64,000 bases of DNA from Sphingomonas parapaucimobilis NBRC 15100 (lineage in GTDB: Bacteria; Pseudomonadota; Alphaproteobacteria; Sphingomonadales; Sphingomonadaceae). The DNA lies in the NCBI RefSeq assembly GCF_000787715.1, contig NZ_BBPI01000030.1, positions 1 to 64,000 on the forward strand, given 5' to 3'. The translations under genes were made by a program, and so were the position numbers. Under the pieces are notes generated by a model. It saw nothing but the letters and a program-made list of their open reading frames with translations, did no database searches and was not told where the DNA came from. Positions 42,979-51,635 of this stretch are shown piece after piece. How positions within the stretch are numbered: the first letter of the stretch is position 1; every line of letters starts with the position of its first letter.

Positions 42979-45072
42979 ATGTCCGGTCCCGGGCTGGAGA
43001 CGCTCGTGACACCGACCAAGTTGCTTATCGGACAGATCCTCGTGGTGCTCGCGATCATCGTCGCGAGTATCTGGATCGCGACGCAATGGGCCGCTGCTCG
43101 GCTCGCCTACCAGCCGCAGCTCGGCCCGCCCTGGTTCATCGCATTCGATCGTCCGATCTACCATCCGTGGTCGATCTTTCCATGGTGGTTCTCGTTCGAC
43201 GCCTATGCGCCGGTCATCTTCGACGAGGCCGGTGCGATCGCTGCGGCCGGCGGCTTCCTGGGTTGCGGCGCCGCGGTCTTTGGATCGATCTGGCGGGCGC
43301 GACAATCGAACAACCTCACGACCTATGGCTCGGCTCGCTGGGCGGCCCGCAAGGATGTCGCGGCGGCCCGACTGCTCGGCGATCGCGGCGTCGTCCTCGG
43401 CCGGTTTGGCGGTGACGATCTTCGCCACGACGGCCCCGAGCATGTCATGGCGTTCGCACCGACCCGTTCTGGCAAGGGGGTGGGCCTGGTCGTGCCGACG
43501 CTGCTCAGCTGGACCAGCTCGACGATCATCCACGACATCAAGGGCGAGAATTGGCAACTGACCGCCGGCTGGCGCGCACGCTTCTCGCACTGCCTGTTGT
43601 TCAATCCAACCGACGCGCGCTCGGCGCGCTACAATCCGCTGATCGAGGTGCGGCGCGGCGTAAACGAGGTCCGCGATGTCCAGAATATTGCCGATATCCT
43701 CGTCGACCCGGAAGGTGCGCTGGAGCGGCGCAACCATTGGGAAAAGACCAGCCATGCGCTGTTAGTCGGTGCAATCTTGCACGTCCTTTATGCCGAGGAA
43801 GAGAAGACACTCGCCCGCGTCGCGACCGTCCTGTCCGATCCGCAGCGCAGCTTCGCTGAGACGCTGCGCCATATGATGGAGACCAACCATCTCGGCACCG
43901 ATGATGCGCCCAGTGTTCATCCCGTCGTCGCCTCGGCTGCCCGCGAACTGCTCAACAAGAGCGATAGCGAACGCTCGGGCGTGCTGTCGACGGCGATGTC
44001 CTTTCTCAGCCTCTATCGCGATCCAACCGTCGCGGCCGTCACAGCCGCGTCGGACTGGCGGATCGTCGACCTCGTGGAGGCGGCGCATCCCGTTTCCCTC
44101 TACCTCGTCGTACCGCCGTCCGACATCAGCCGCACCAAGCCGCTCGTGCGGCTGATCCTCAACCAGATCGGCCGCCGATTGACCGAGGAGCTCCATGGCC
44201 TTGGCAAAGACGGCAAAACCGGTGCCGCAGGTTCCGGAAGCCGCCTCGGCAGCAGGCGGACGCTCTTGATGATGCTCGATGAGTTCCCGGCGCTCGGGCG
44301 ACTCGATTTCTTCGAGACAAGCCTCGCCTTCCTGGCAGGCTATGGCGTGCGCGCCTTCTTGATCGCACAGAGCCTCAACCAGATCGAGAAGGCTTACGGC
44401 GAGCACAACGCCATCCTCGACAATTGCCATGTCCGCATCGCCTTCGCGACCAACGACGAGCGGACGGCGAGGCGGATATCTGATGCGCTCGGCACCGCGA
44501 CCGAGCAGCGCGCGATGCGCAACTATGCCGGTCACCGGCTCGCGCCTTGGCTGGCGCATGTCATGGTCAGCCGGCAGGAGACCGCACGCGCCCTGTTGAC
44601 GCCCGGCGAGGTGATGCAGCTCCCGCCGACCGAGGAGCTCCTGCTGATCTCGGGCCATCCGCCGATCCGGGCTAGGAAGCTGCGCTACTATGAGGACCGG
44701 CGCTACACTGCGCGCGTCCTTCCGCCGCCGACGCTCGATGCAGGCGGATATCGCGACGTGCCCGCCGCCCGCCCCGACGACTGGGCCGGCCGGGTATGCG
44801 GGGCCGACCTGCGGCTCGCGGTTAGCACCGACGTTAGCAAAGACACAGAGGACGGCGGTCTCGAACAGGCCCGGCATCCTGCCCACGAGGTCGAGCCGGC
44901 CATCATGGTCGAGCCGGAGATCGCCGACCCACTCGGCCTGGGCGATGACGATGGCGATCAGGCGGCCGAGCGACGCGCGATGGACCTTGCCCAGCAGGTC
45001 GGCACCGCTCGCACGGTCTATGGCCTCGATGCCGCCTCGGGCCGCCCCGACGATCTGCAGCTGGGGATTTGA
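42979..45072 (+). CDS. traG: TraG/VirD4 coupling protein
   Basis: A 697-residue type IV coupling ATPase that brings the relaxosome to the mating channel. Two N-terminal membrane segments (LLIGQILVVLAIIVASIWIA and about IAAAGGFLGCGAAVFGSIW) precede the ATPase: Walker A APTRSGKGVGLVVP and Walker B LLMMLDEFPALGRLDF, with KGENWQLTAGWRA between. It starts the transfer operon, 3 bp from the RHH gene. The C-terminal tail is acidic. The ATG at 42979 follows GGAGGCGGCCCGGAGGACAGG, a good ribosome-binding region. Confidence 0.95.
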   Translation: MSGPGLETLVTPTKLLIGQILVVLAIIVASIWIATQWAAARLAYQPQLGPPWFIAFDRPIYHPWSIFPWWFSFDAYAPVIFDEAGAIAAAGGFLGCGAAVFGSIWRARQSNNLTTYGSARWAARKDVAAARLLGDRGVVLGRFGGDDLRHDGPEHVMAFAPTRSGKGVGLVVPTLLSWTSSTIIHDIKGENWQLTAGWRARFSHCLLFNPTDARSARYNPLIEVRRGVNEVRDVQNIADILVDPEGALERRNHWEKTSHALLVGAILHVLYAEEEKTLARVATVLSDPQRSFAETLRHMMETNHLGTDDAPSVHPVVASAARELLNKSDSERSGVLSTAMSFLSLYRDPTVAAVTAASDWRIVDLVEAAHPVSLYLVVPPSDISRTKPLVRLILNQIGRRLTEELHGLGKDGKTGAAGSGSRLGSRRTLLMMLDEFPALGRLDFFETSLAFLAGYGVRAFLIAQSLNQIEKAYGEHNAILDNCHVRIAFATNDERTARRISDALGTATEQRAMRNYAGHRLAPWLAHVMVSRQETARALLTPGEVMQLPPTEELLLISGHPPIRARKLRYYEDRRYTARVLPPPTLDAGGYRDVPAARPDDWAGRVCGADLRLAVSTDVSKDTEDGGLEQARHPAHEVEPAIMVEPEIADPLGLGDDDGDQAAERRAMDLAQQVGTARTVYGLDAASGRPDDLQLGI

Positions 45073-45075
45073 GCG

Positions 45076-45519
45076 ATGGACAAGACGAGCGACAAGGTGC
45101 GCCATCAACTCTTTCTCCCGAGACCGCTGTCCGACCGGCTGGAGGCACTCGCGGCCAAACCCGGCGCGACCAAGTCGGCAATCCTCGTCGATGCGGTCAC
45201 CGCCTGGCTCAACCGGCGCGGGGCGTCCGAGCTGGAGGACCGATTCGCGATACGGCTCGACCGGCTGACGCACGCAATCGGGCGGGTCGACCGGGACACC
45301 TATGTCATCCTCGAGACGCTGGCGCTGTTCATCCGGTTCGAGCTCTCGATCCAGACACCGCTCGCCGAGAACGATGCCGCCGGTCGCGCGCTCGGCGCCA
45401 AGCGCTTCGAGGCTTTCGTGACGCAGGTCGGGCGACAGGTCTCGACCGGACGCCGCTCGCTCGGCGGATCGCCGCAGGAAGCCGATACGATTCCTTCTAA
45501 GCGGGGAGGCGACCGATGA
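45076..45519 (+). CDS. Ribbon-helix-helix (CopG-type) protein of the transfer operon
   Basis: A 147-residue protein with an N-terminal ribbon-helix-helix module (VRHQLFLPRPLSDRLEALAAKPGATKSAILVDAVTAWLNRRG). A gene like it commonly sits between traG and trbB in alphaproteobacterial trb operons and is annotated as a CopG-family regulator. Its role could be local autoregulation. It overlaps trbB by 4 bp (ATGA). Confidence 0.85.
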   Translation: MDKTSDKVRHQLFLPRPLSDRLEALAAKPGATKSAILVDAVTAWLNRRGASELEDRFAIRLDRLTHAIGRVDRDTYVILETLALFIRFELSIQTPLAENDAAGRALGAKRFEAFVTQVGRQVSTGRRSLGGSPQEADTIPSKRGGDR

Positions 45520-46520
45520 GCGCCCTGCTGTCCGCGGAGCGTCGCCGCCGGATGCTGATCACGGCGCTGGGGACCGACATCGCCGTGGCGATGCGGGATC
45601 CGCTGGTGGTCGAGATCATGGTCAATCCCGATGGTGCGCTGCGGCTCGACCGTCTCGGCGAGGGCCGGAGCGACACCGGGGTGCGGATGGCACCCGACCA
45701 AGTCGAGCGCATCGTCCGGCTGGTCGCCTCGCACGCCCGCGCCGAGGTCCATGCGGAGCACCCGATCATCTCTGCCGAGCTGCCGCCGCATGTCGAAGGC
45801 CATGCCGGCGAGCGGTTCGAGGGCGTGCTGCCGCCGGTGGCGCCAGCGCCCTGCTTCGCGATCCGTAAGGCCGCCACCAAGCTCCACACGCTCGACGACT
45901 ATGTCGCCGATGGGCTGATGTCCGCGATTCAGGCCGAGGCGCTGCGTGGCGCGGTTACCCGGCGCGACAATATCCTTGTCGCCGGCGGCACCAGCTCGGG
46001 CAAGACGACGCTCGCCAACGCGCTCCTGGCCGAGATGGCCGAGGAACGCTCGGGGCAGGACGCGCGTGTCATCCTGATCGAAGATACGCGCGAGCTACAA
46101 TGCCCGCTACCCGATACGGTGGCGCTGCGCACGCGCCCGCCGCAGGTGTCGATGACCCAGCTGGTGCGCTCGACGATGCGGCTGCGCCCCGACCGGATCA
46201 TCGTCGGCGAAGTCCGCAGCCCCGAGGCGCTCGACATGCTCAAGGCCTGGAACACCGGGCACCCAGGCGGGGTCGCGACGGTCCACGCCAACAGCGGACA
46301 AGCCGCGCTCTATCGGATCGAGCAGCTCTGCCAGGAAGCGGTCGTCACCGTGCCGCGCCAGCTCATCGCCGAGGCGATCGACCTCGTCGTCTTCATCGCC
46401 GGGCGCGGTGTCGACCGTCGCGTCTCGACCATCGCGCGTGTCGCCGGGCTCGACCCCGATACCGGCGCCTACACGCTCGCCGACCTGTCCCCGTTCAACC
46501 CGAAGGAGACCCGACCATGA
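45516..46520 (+). CDS. trbB: TrbB, VirB11-like transfer ATPase
   Basis: A 334-residue cytoplasmic ATPase of the secretion/pilus-assembly family that powers pilus assembly. Motifs: Walker A GGTSSGKTT, Asp box ILIEDTRELQCP, Walker B-like RPDRIIVGEVRSPEAL and HPGGVATVHANS (His box). The N-terminal domain (EIMVNPDGALRLDRLGEG) fits TrbB. It is coupled to the preceding gene and to trbC by ATGA overlaps. Confidence 0.95.
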   Translation: MSALLSAERRRRMLITALGTDIAVAMRDPLVVEIMVNPDGALRLDRLGEGRSDTGVRMAPDQVERIVRLVASHARAEVHAEHPIISAELPPHVEGHAGERFEGVLPPVAPAPCFAIRKAATKLHTLDDYVADGLMSAIQAEALRGAVTRRDNILVAGGTSSGKTTLANALLAEMAEERSGQDARVILIEDTRELQCPLPDTVALRTRPPQVSMTQLVRSTMRLRPDRIIVGEVRSPEALDMLKAWNTGHPGGVATVHANSGQAALYRIEQLCQEAVVTVPRQLIAEAIDLVVFIAGRGVDRRVSTIARVAGLDPDTGAYTLADLSPFNPKETRP

Positions 46521-46858
46521 CCCGTCTTTCCATCACGCGCCCGACCGCTCGGCGGAATCTCATCGCCGGTGCAGCGATCGGCCTCGCCCTGACCTTCGCG
46601 ACCCAGGTCCAGGCGGCCGGCTCGGGCATGCCGTGGGAGGAACCGCTGCAACAGGTGCTCGAGTCCGTGCAGGGGCCGGTCGCCAAGATCGTCGCGGTGA
46701 TCATCATCATAACGACGGGGCTGACGCTGGCGTTCGGCGAAACCGCAGGTGGGTTCCGGCGCCTCATCCAGATCGTCTTCGGCCTGTCGATCGCGTTCGC
46801 CGCGTCGAGCTTCTTCCTGTCCTTCTTCAGCTTCGGCGGCGGGGCGCTGGTCGCATGA
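46517..46858 (+). CDS. trbC: TrbC, VirB2-like pilin
   Basis: A 113-residue pilin precursor with a signal peptide (NLIAGAAIGLALTFATQVQAA) and two membrane segments (IVAVIIIITTGLTLAFGE and LIQIVFGLSIAFAASSFFLSFF). GSGMPWEEPLQQVLESVQGP is the usual mature N-terminus. It is probably processed by TraF (17820-18401). Start ATG 46517 overlaps the trbB stop. Confidence 0.92.
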   Translation: MTRLSITRPTARRNLIAGAAIGLALTFATQVQAAGSGMPWEEPLQQVLESVQGPVAKIVAVIIIITTGLTLAFGETAGGFRRLIQIVFGLSIAFAASSFFLSFFSFGGGALVA

Positions 46859-47139
46859 CCGCCCCGGCGACCGATACCGGTCGGCACCTCGATGGCTTCG
46901 AGGTGCCGATCCATCATTCGCTCGGCGCGCCGCTGCTACTCGGCGGCGCGCCCCGCGGGCTCGCGATTATCAACGGGACACTGGCCGCCGCGGTCGGCCT
47001 CGGCCTCCAGCAATGGGTGGCCGGGGTGCTGCTCTGGGCCGTCGGCCACAGCGCCGCGGTGATGGCGGCGCGGCGCGATCCCGACTTCGCGCCGGTCCTG
47101 CTCCGTCACATCCGCCAGAAGGGATATCTCGCATGCTGA
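46855..47139 (+). CDS. trbD: TrbD, VirB3-like protein
   Basis: A 94-residue inner-membrane protein of the VirB3 family, with FEVPIHHSLGAPLLLGGAPRGLAIINGTLAAAVGLGLQQ and a second hydrophobic stretch. It works with the TrbE ATPase. ATG 46855 overlaps the trbC stop by 4 bp; trbE starts 10 bp later. Confidence 0.9.
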   Translation: MTAPATDTGRHLDGFEVPIHHSLGAPLLLGGAPRGLAIINGTLAAAVGLGLQQWVAGVLLWAVGHSAAVMAARRDPDFAPVLLRHIRQKGYLAC

Positions 47140-47149
47140 GCCAGATGGC

Positions 47150-49615
47150 ATGATGTACCTCGGCGAATATCGCGACCGTGCCGAGCGGCTCGCCGATCAC
47201 CTGCCTTGGGCGGCGCTGGTCGCCCCGGGCGTGGTGCTGAACAAGGACGGCAGCTTCCTGCGGGTGCTCGCCTTCCGCGGCCCCGATCTCGAATCCGCCA
47301 CCGAGGCCGAGCTGGTCGGCGCCTGCGCACGGGCGAACAACGCGCTCAAGCGGCTGGGCAGCGGCTGGGCCTTGTTCTTCGACGCCGAGCGGCGCGAGGC
47401 CCTGGCCTATCCCGACAGCGACTTTCCCGACCCGGCGAGCTGGCTCGTCGATCGTGAGCGCCGGGCGGCGTTCGAGGCTGCGGGCACGCATTTCGAGAGC
47501 CGCTATCACTTGGCGCTGACCTTGCTGCCACCGGCGGACACGACCGACCGTGCCGGGCGAAGCCTTGTCGAGCGCCCCGACGGCGACCAACAACGCGACT
47601 GGCGAGGGACGCTCGCTTCGTTCGTCGCCGAGACCGACCGCGTGCTCGACCTGCTGTCGGGCTTCATGGCGTCGGTGCGCCCGCTCGACGACGGCGAGAC
47701 GCTGACCTTCCTCCATGGCACCATCTCCGACCGGCGCCACCCCGTCGCCGTCCCCGAGACGCCGATGTATCTCGACGGCATCCTCGCCGACACGCCGCTG
47801 GTCGGCGGGCTGGAGCCCATGCTCGGGCAGCTGCATGTGCGCACGCTGACGGTGCTGGGCTTTCCGAACCTCAGTCGCCCCGGCATCCTCGACACGCTCA
47901 ATCATCAGGATTTCGGCTATCGCTGGGTCACGCGCTTCATCCCGCTCGACAAGACCCAGGCGACGAGGACGCTCACTTCGCTTCGGCGCCAATGGTTCAA
48001 CAAGCGCAAGTCGGTTACCGCGCTGCTGCGCGAGGTCATGTACAATTCCCCGGCGCAGCTGCTCGACAGCGATGCTGACAACAAGGTCGCCGATGCCGAT
48101 CAGGCGCTCCAAGTGCTCGGCGGCGACCATGTCGCCTTCGGCTATCTGACGACGACGATCACGGTCAGCGACCGCAGCCGCACAGCGGTCGAGGACAAGG
48201 TGCGCGCGGTCGAGCGGATCGTCAACGGCCTCGGCTTCACCGCCAAGCGCGAGACCGTGAATGCGGTCGAGGCCTGGCTTTCGTCCCTGCCGGGCCACTC
48301 CTATGCCAATGTCCGCCAGCCGCTGGTGCATACGCTCAACCTCGCGCATTTGATGCCGCTTTCCTCGGTCTGGGCCGGCCCGGCAGGCAACGACCATCTC
48401 GCCGCGGTCATGGGCCAGGAAGCGCCGCCGCTGCTCGTCGCCAAGACCGCCGGATCGACGCCGTTTCGGTTGTCGACCCATGTGGGCGATGTCGGGCACA
48501 TGATGGTGGTCGGGCCGACCGGCGCAGGCAAGTCGGTGCTCTTGAACCTGATCGCGCTCCAGTTCCGCCGCTACCGTCAAGCCCAGGTCTATATCTTCGA
48601 CAAGGGCAACAGCGCGCGGGCGGCGGTGCTGGCGATGGGCGGCGCGCACCATGCACTGGGCGCGGCGGAGGCGGACGGCACGACGCTCGCCTTTCAGCCG
48701 CTCGTCGATATCGACGATGCCGTCGAGCGGGGCTGGGCCGCCGAATGGATCGCGGCGCTGCTGGCGCACGAGGGCGTGCCGGTCACCCCGGAGGTGAAGG
48801 ACGCGATGTGGACCGCGCTCGGCAGCCTCGCCTCCGCCCCGCGCGACGAGCGGACCATGACCGGTCTCGCGCTGTTGCTCCAGTCCAATGCGCTGCGCCT
48901 CGCGCTCCAGCCCTACACGCTCGAGGGACCGCACGGCCGCTTGCTCGACGCGGCCGAGCAGCAGCTCGACCTTGCCGATGTCCAATGCTTCGAGACCGAG
49001 GCGCTGATGGGACAGGCCAGCGCGGTCGCGCCGGTGCTGGCCTATCTCTTCCATCGTCTGGAGGCGCGGTTCGACGGTCGCCCGACGCTGCTGGTCCTCG
49101 ACGAGGCGTGGATCTTCCTCGACCATCCGCTCTTCGCCGCGCGTATCCGCGAATGGCTAAAGGTGCTGCGCAAGAAGAATGTCGCGGTCGTCTTCGCAAC
49201 GCAGAGCCTCGCCGACATCGCGGGCTCGGCGATCGCCCCCGCGATCATCGAAAGCTGCCCGCAGCGGATCCTGCTGCCCAACGACCGGGCGGTCGAGCCG
49301 CAGGGCCATGACATCTACGCGCGCTTCGGCCTCAACGACCGGCAGGTCGAGCTGATCGCGCGGGCGACGCCGAAGCGCCATTACTATCTCCAGTCGGCGC
49401 GCGGGAACCGGCTGTTCGAACTGGGGCTTGGCCCGATCGCGCTGGCGCTGTGCGGCGCGTCGGACACGGCGACGCAGAAGCGGATCGCGGCCATGCTCGC
49501 CGAACATGGCCGCGATGGCTTCGCCAAAGCCTTCCTGCGCGATGCCGGTCTTGGTTGGGCGGCCGACCTCATGGTGAATGCCCCTCAGCGGGAACTTGTC
49601 GGAGCATCACTCTAG
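47150..49615 (+). CDS. trbE: TrbE, VirB4-like ATPase
   Basis: An 821-residue ATPase that drives pilus assembly and substrate transfer. The Walker A motif is VVGPTGAGKSVLLNLIALQF, Walker B is LLVLDEAWIFL, with later motifs FATQSLADIAGSAIAPAIIESC and LLPNDRAVEPQ. The N-terminal half carries the CagE/TrbE domain (FRGPDLESATEAELV, WALFFDAERRE). ATG 47150 follows the trbD gene directly; ATG 47153 is equally good. Confidence 0.95.
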   Translation: MMYLGEYRDRAERLADHLPWAALVAPGVVLNKDGSFLRVLAFRGPDLESATEAELVGACARANNALKRLGSGWALFFDAERREALAYPDSDFPDPASWLVDRERRAAFEAAGTHFESRYHLALTLLPPADTTDRAGRSLVERPDGDQQRDWRGTLASFVAETDRVLDLLSGFMASVRPLDDGETLTFLHGTISDRRHPVAVPETPMYLDGILADTPLVGGLEPMLGQLHVRTLTVLGFPNLSRPGILDTLNHQDFGYRWVTRFIPLDKTQATRTLTSLRRQWFNKRKSVTALLREVMYNSPAQLLDSDADNKVADADQALQVLGGDHVAFGYLTTTITVSDRSRTAVEDKVRAVERIVNGLGFTAKRETVNAVEAWLSSLPGHSYANVRQPLVHTLNLAHLMPLSSVWAGPAGNDHLAAVMGQEAPPLLVAKTAGSTPFRLSTHVGDVGHMMVVGPTGAGKSVLLNLIALQFRRYRQAQVYIFDKGNSARAAVLAMGGAHHALGAAEADGTTLAFQPLVDIDDAVERGWAAEWIAALLAHEGVPVTPEVKDAMWTALGSLASAPRDERTMTGLALLLQSNALRLALQPYTLEGPHGRLLDAAEQQLDLADVQCFETEALMGQASAVAPVLAYLFHRLEARFDGRPTLLVLDEAWIFLDHPLFAARIREWLKVLRKKNVAVVFATQSLADIAGSAIAPAIIESCPQRILLPNDRAVEPQGHDIYARFGLNDRQVELIARATPKRHYYLQSARGNRLFELGLGPIALALCGASDTATQKRIAAMLAEHGRDGFAKAFLRDAGLGWAADLMVNAPQRELVGASL

Positions 49616-49679
49616 CGATGCAGGATCACGCGACGCCTGCTGCGGTCACAGCCAGATTGCCTCGGTCCGAAATTATGGT

Positions 49680-49859
49680 GCATCTCAGATGCGCGATAAT
49701 TGCAAAAATCGATCGCCCCGGACCTACTTGCCGGTAACGGACGAACAGTCAACGACAGGATGTCTTGGTGGATGGGTGCATCAATAACGACGCTAATGAT
49801 CGATGCATACAGCATGTCCGTTGACAACTTGCATTCGAGGATGCATGTGCTGGATGCAT
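49680..49859. promoter_or_regulatory. Repeated ATGCAT-type palindromes upstream of hipBA
   Basis: ATGCAT occurs at 49803-49808, 49841-49846 and 49854-49859, and GCATCT-C-AGATGC at 49680-49692 is another palindrome. TTGACA at 49821-49826 is a plausible -35. These are probably the operators by which the HipB-like protein represses its own operon. Confidence 0.4.
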
Positions 49860-49897
49860 CCGGCGTAAAGCCGCTTGATGCTGGTTGGGTGCCACAG

Positions 49898-50236
49898 ATG
49901 CCTGCTTCAAAGAAGCGCAGTTATGCGCGTTATACGATGGCAGCGGTAGAGCTCCTCGGCATGCTGGTGCAGCTCGAGCGCAAGGCGCGCAGGATGACCG
50001 CGCAAGACATGGCGGACCGGCTCGGTGTCGACCGCAGCACCTTGCATCGGCTGGAAAAGGGTGATCCGAAAGTCGAGCTGGGACTTGCCTTCGAGGCTTG
50101 TGCCATCCTCGGCATCCCGCTGTTCGAAGAGGATGCACAGGGGGTGTCGATGCGGCTTGACGAAGCGGGCAAGCGCCTCGCACTGCTTCCTCGCCGCGTG
50201 CGGCCGAAGCCATTGAGCATCAGCGATGACTTCTAG
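49898..50236 (+). CDS. HipB-like antitoxin (XRE HTH)
   Basis: A 112-residue protein with an XRE helix-turn-helix (LVQLERKARRMTAQDMADRLGVDRSTLHRLEKGDPKVELGLAFEACAILGIPLF). It is the cognate antitoxin and repressor of the HipA-like kinase that overlaps its 3' end by 11 bp. I chose ATG 49898 (MPASKKRSYARYT); the longer frame from 49700 covers the operator-like repeats and is unlikely to be translated. Confidence 0.85.
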   Translation: MPASKKRSYARYTMAAVELLGMLVQLERKARRMTAQDMADRLGVDRSTLHRLEKGDPKVELGLAFEACAILGIPLFEEDAQGVSMRLDEAGKRLALLPRRVRPKPLSISDDF

Positions 50237-51530
50237 GCTGCCACATCCGCGCGAGGCCTTTGTCTGGATCTGGCTGCCCGAAGCCACGACGCCGGTCGTT
50301 GCCGGCCGGCTGGTATCCGATGGCGAGCGCATTCAGTTCATCTATGGCCGTTCGTACCGCGAACGGACCGACGCCATCCCGCTCTATCTGCCGGAACTCC
50401 CGCTCGTGGGCGAACCCATCGCGCCCCTCGGCACTCTCGCGATGGCGAGCGCGATCCGCGACGGCGCCCCTGACGCGTGGGGACGGCGTGTCATTCTCAA
50501 CAGGACCTTCGGGATCAAGGGCGACGACCTTGATGGGATCGAGCTGGACGAACTGGTCTTCCTGCTCGAATCCGGATCGGACCGGGTCGGCGCACTGGAT
50601 TTCCAGATGTCTGCGACCGTCTATGCTCCACGCGGCGGCAGGCACGCGACCGTCGAGGAACTGCTCGCCTCTGCGGAGAAGGTCGAGAAGAACCTGCCGC
50701 TCACGCCGGAGCTCGACCAGGCCCTTCATCATGGCAGTTCGATCGGCGGTGCCCGTCCCAAGGCGCTGCTCACGGACGGATCGCGGAAATACGTCGCCAA
50801 ATTCTCCAGCAGCGGCGATACCTATTCGGTCGTGAAGGGTGAATATATCGCGATGCGCCTGGCCGCGCTCGCCGGGCTATCGGTCGCGCCGGTCCGGCTG
50901 ATCCATGCTGCGGGCAAGGACGTGCTTCTAGTCGAGCGGTTCGATCGCGTGCCGACCGAAAATGACTGGCATCGGCGGGCGATGGTCTCGGCCCTTACCA
51001 TCCTCGAGCTCGACGAGATGCAGGCGCGCTATGCGAGCTATCAGGACCTTGCCGAGAAGATACGCTTCCGCTTCATCGATCCGACCGCGACCCTGCACGA
51101 GTTGTTCGCGCGACTGACGTTCAACATCCTGGTCGGCAATGTCGACGATCATGCGCGCAACCACGCCGCGTTCTGGGACGGTTCGCAGCTCGCCCTCACG
51201 CCCGCCTACGACATTTGCCCACAGGCGCGCGCCGGCCAGGAAGCCAGCCAAGCGATGCTGATCGTGGGCCGGCGCCGCTCGAGCCAGATTGCCACCTGCC
51301 TGGCCGCCGCCGGCGACTTCCATCTGACATCCGACCAGGCCATCGCGATCGTGTCCAGGCAGATCGAGACCATTGGCGCGCAATGGCTCTCGCTGTGCGA
51401 AGAGGCGGGCTTGGGACAAGTGGACAGGGCGCTGTTCTGGGGACGGCAATTTCTCAATCCCTTTGCGTTCTACGAGCTTGAAGGGCCGGCGGCCGTACTC
51501 GCGGAGCGCGCCGCCACGATCCGCGGCTAG
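50226..51530 (+). CDS. HipA-like kinase toxin (first pair)
   Basis: A 434-residue serine/threonine kinase of the HipA family. The N-terminal domain is HipA_N-like, and GGARPKALLTDGSRKYVAKFSS corresponds to the phosphorylatable loop and ATP-binding Lys. Later come VKGEYIAMRLA, LLVERFDRV, the catalytic loop FNILVGNVDDHARNHAAFW and AYDI in place of the DFD motif. HipA toxins phosphorylate tRNA synthetases and cause growth arrest. It interrupts the trb operon together with the serine hydrolase gene and may act as an addiction module for the element. Confidence 0.9.
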   Translation: MTSRLPHPREAFVWIWLPEATTPVVAGRLVSDGERIQFIYGRSYRERTDAIPLYLPELPLVGEPIAPLGTLAMASAIRDGAPDAWGRRVILNRTFGIKGDDLDGIELDELVFLLESGSDRVGALDFQMSATVYAPRGGRHATVEELLASAEKVEKNLPLTPELDQALHHGSSIGGARPKALLTDGSRKYVAKFSSSGDTYSVVKGEYIAMRLAALAGLSVAPVRLIHAAGKDVLLVERFDRVPTENDWHRRAMVSALTILELDEMQARYASYQDLAEKIRFRFIDPTATLHELFARLTFNILVGNVDDHARNHAAFWDGSQLALTPAYDICPQARAGQEASQAMLIVGRRRSSQIATCLAAAGDFHLTSDQAIAIVSRQIETIGAQWLSLCEEAGLGQVDRALFWGRQFLNPFAFYELEGPAAVLAERAATIRG

Positions 51531-51635
51531 TCTGAACCGATCGCGCTTGGTCGCTCGATGCCGCTCGGCTAAACTGCAACGAAGACGAGACGGGTTGCGG
51601 CAACGGTCAGGGCAGTCAGCATGACCTTGGTCCTG

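Noticed and set aside
46970..49126. 718-codon minus-strand frame
   Set aside because: Antisense to trbE, which has all VirB4 motifs.
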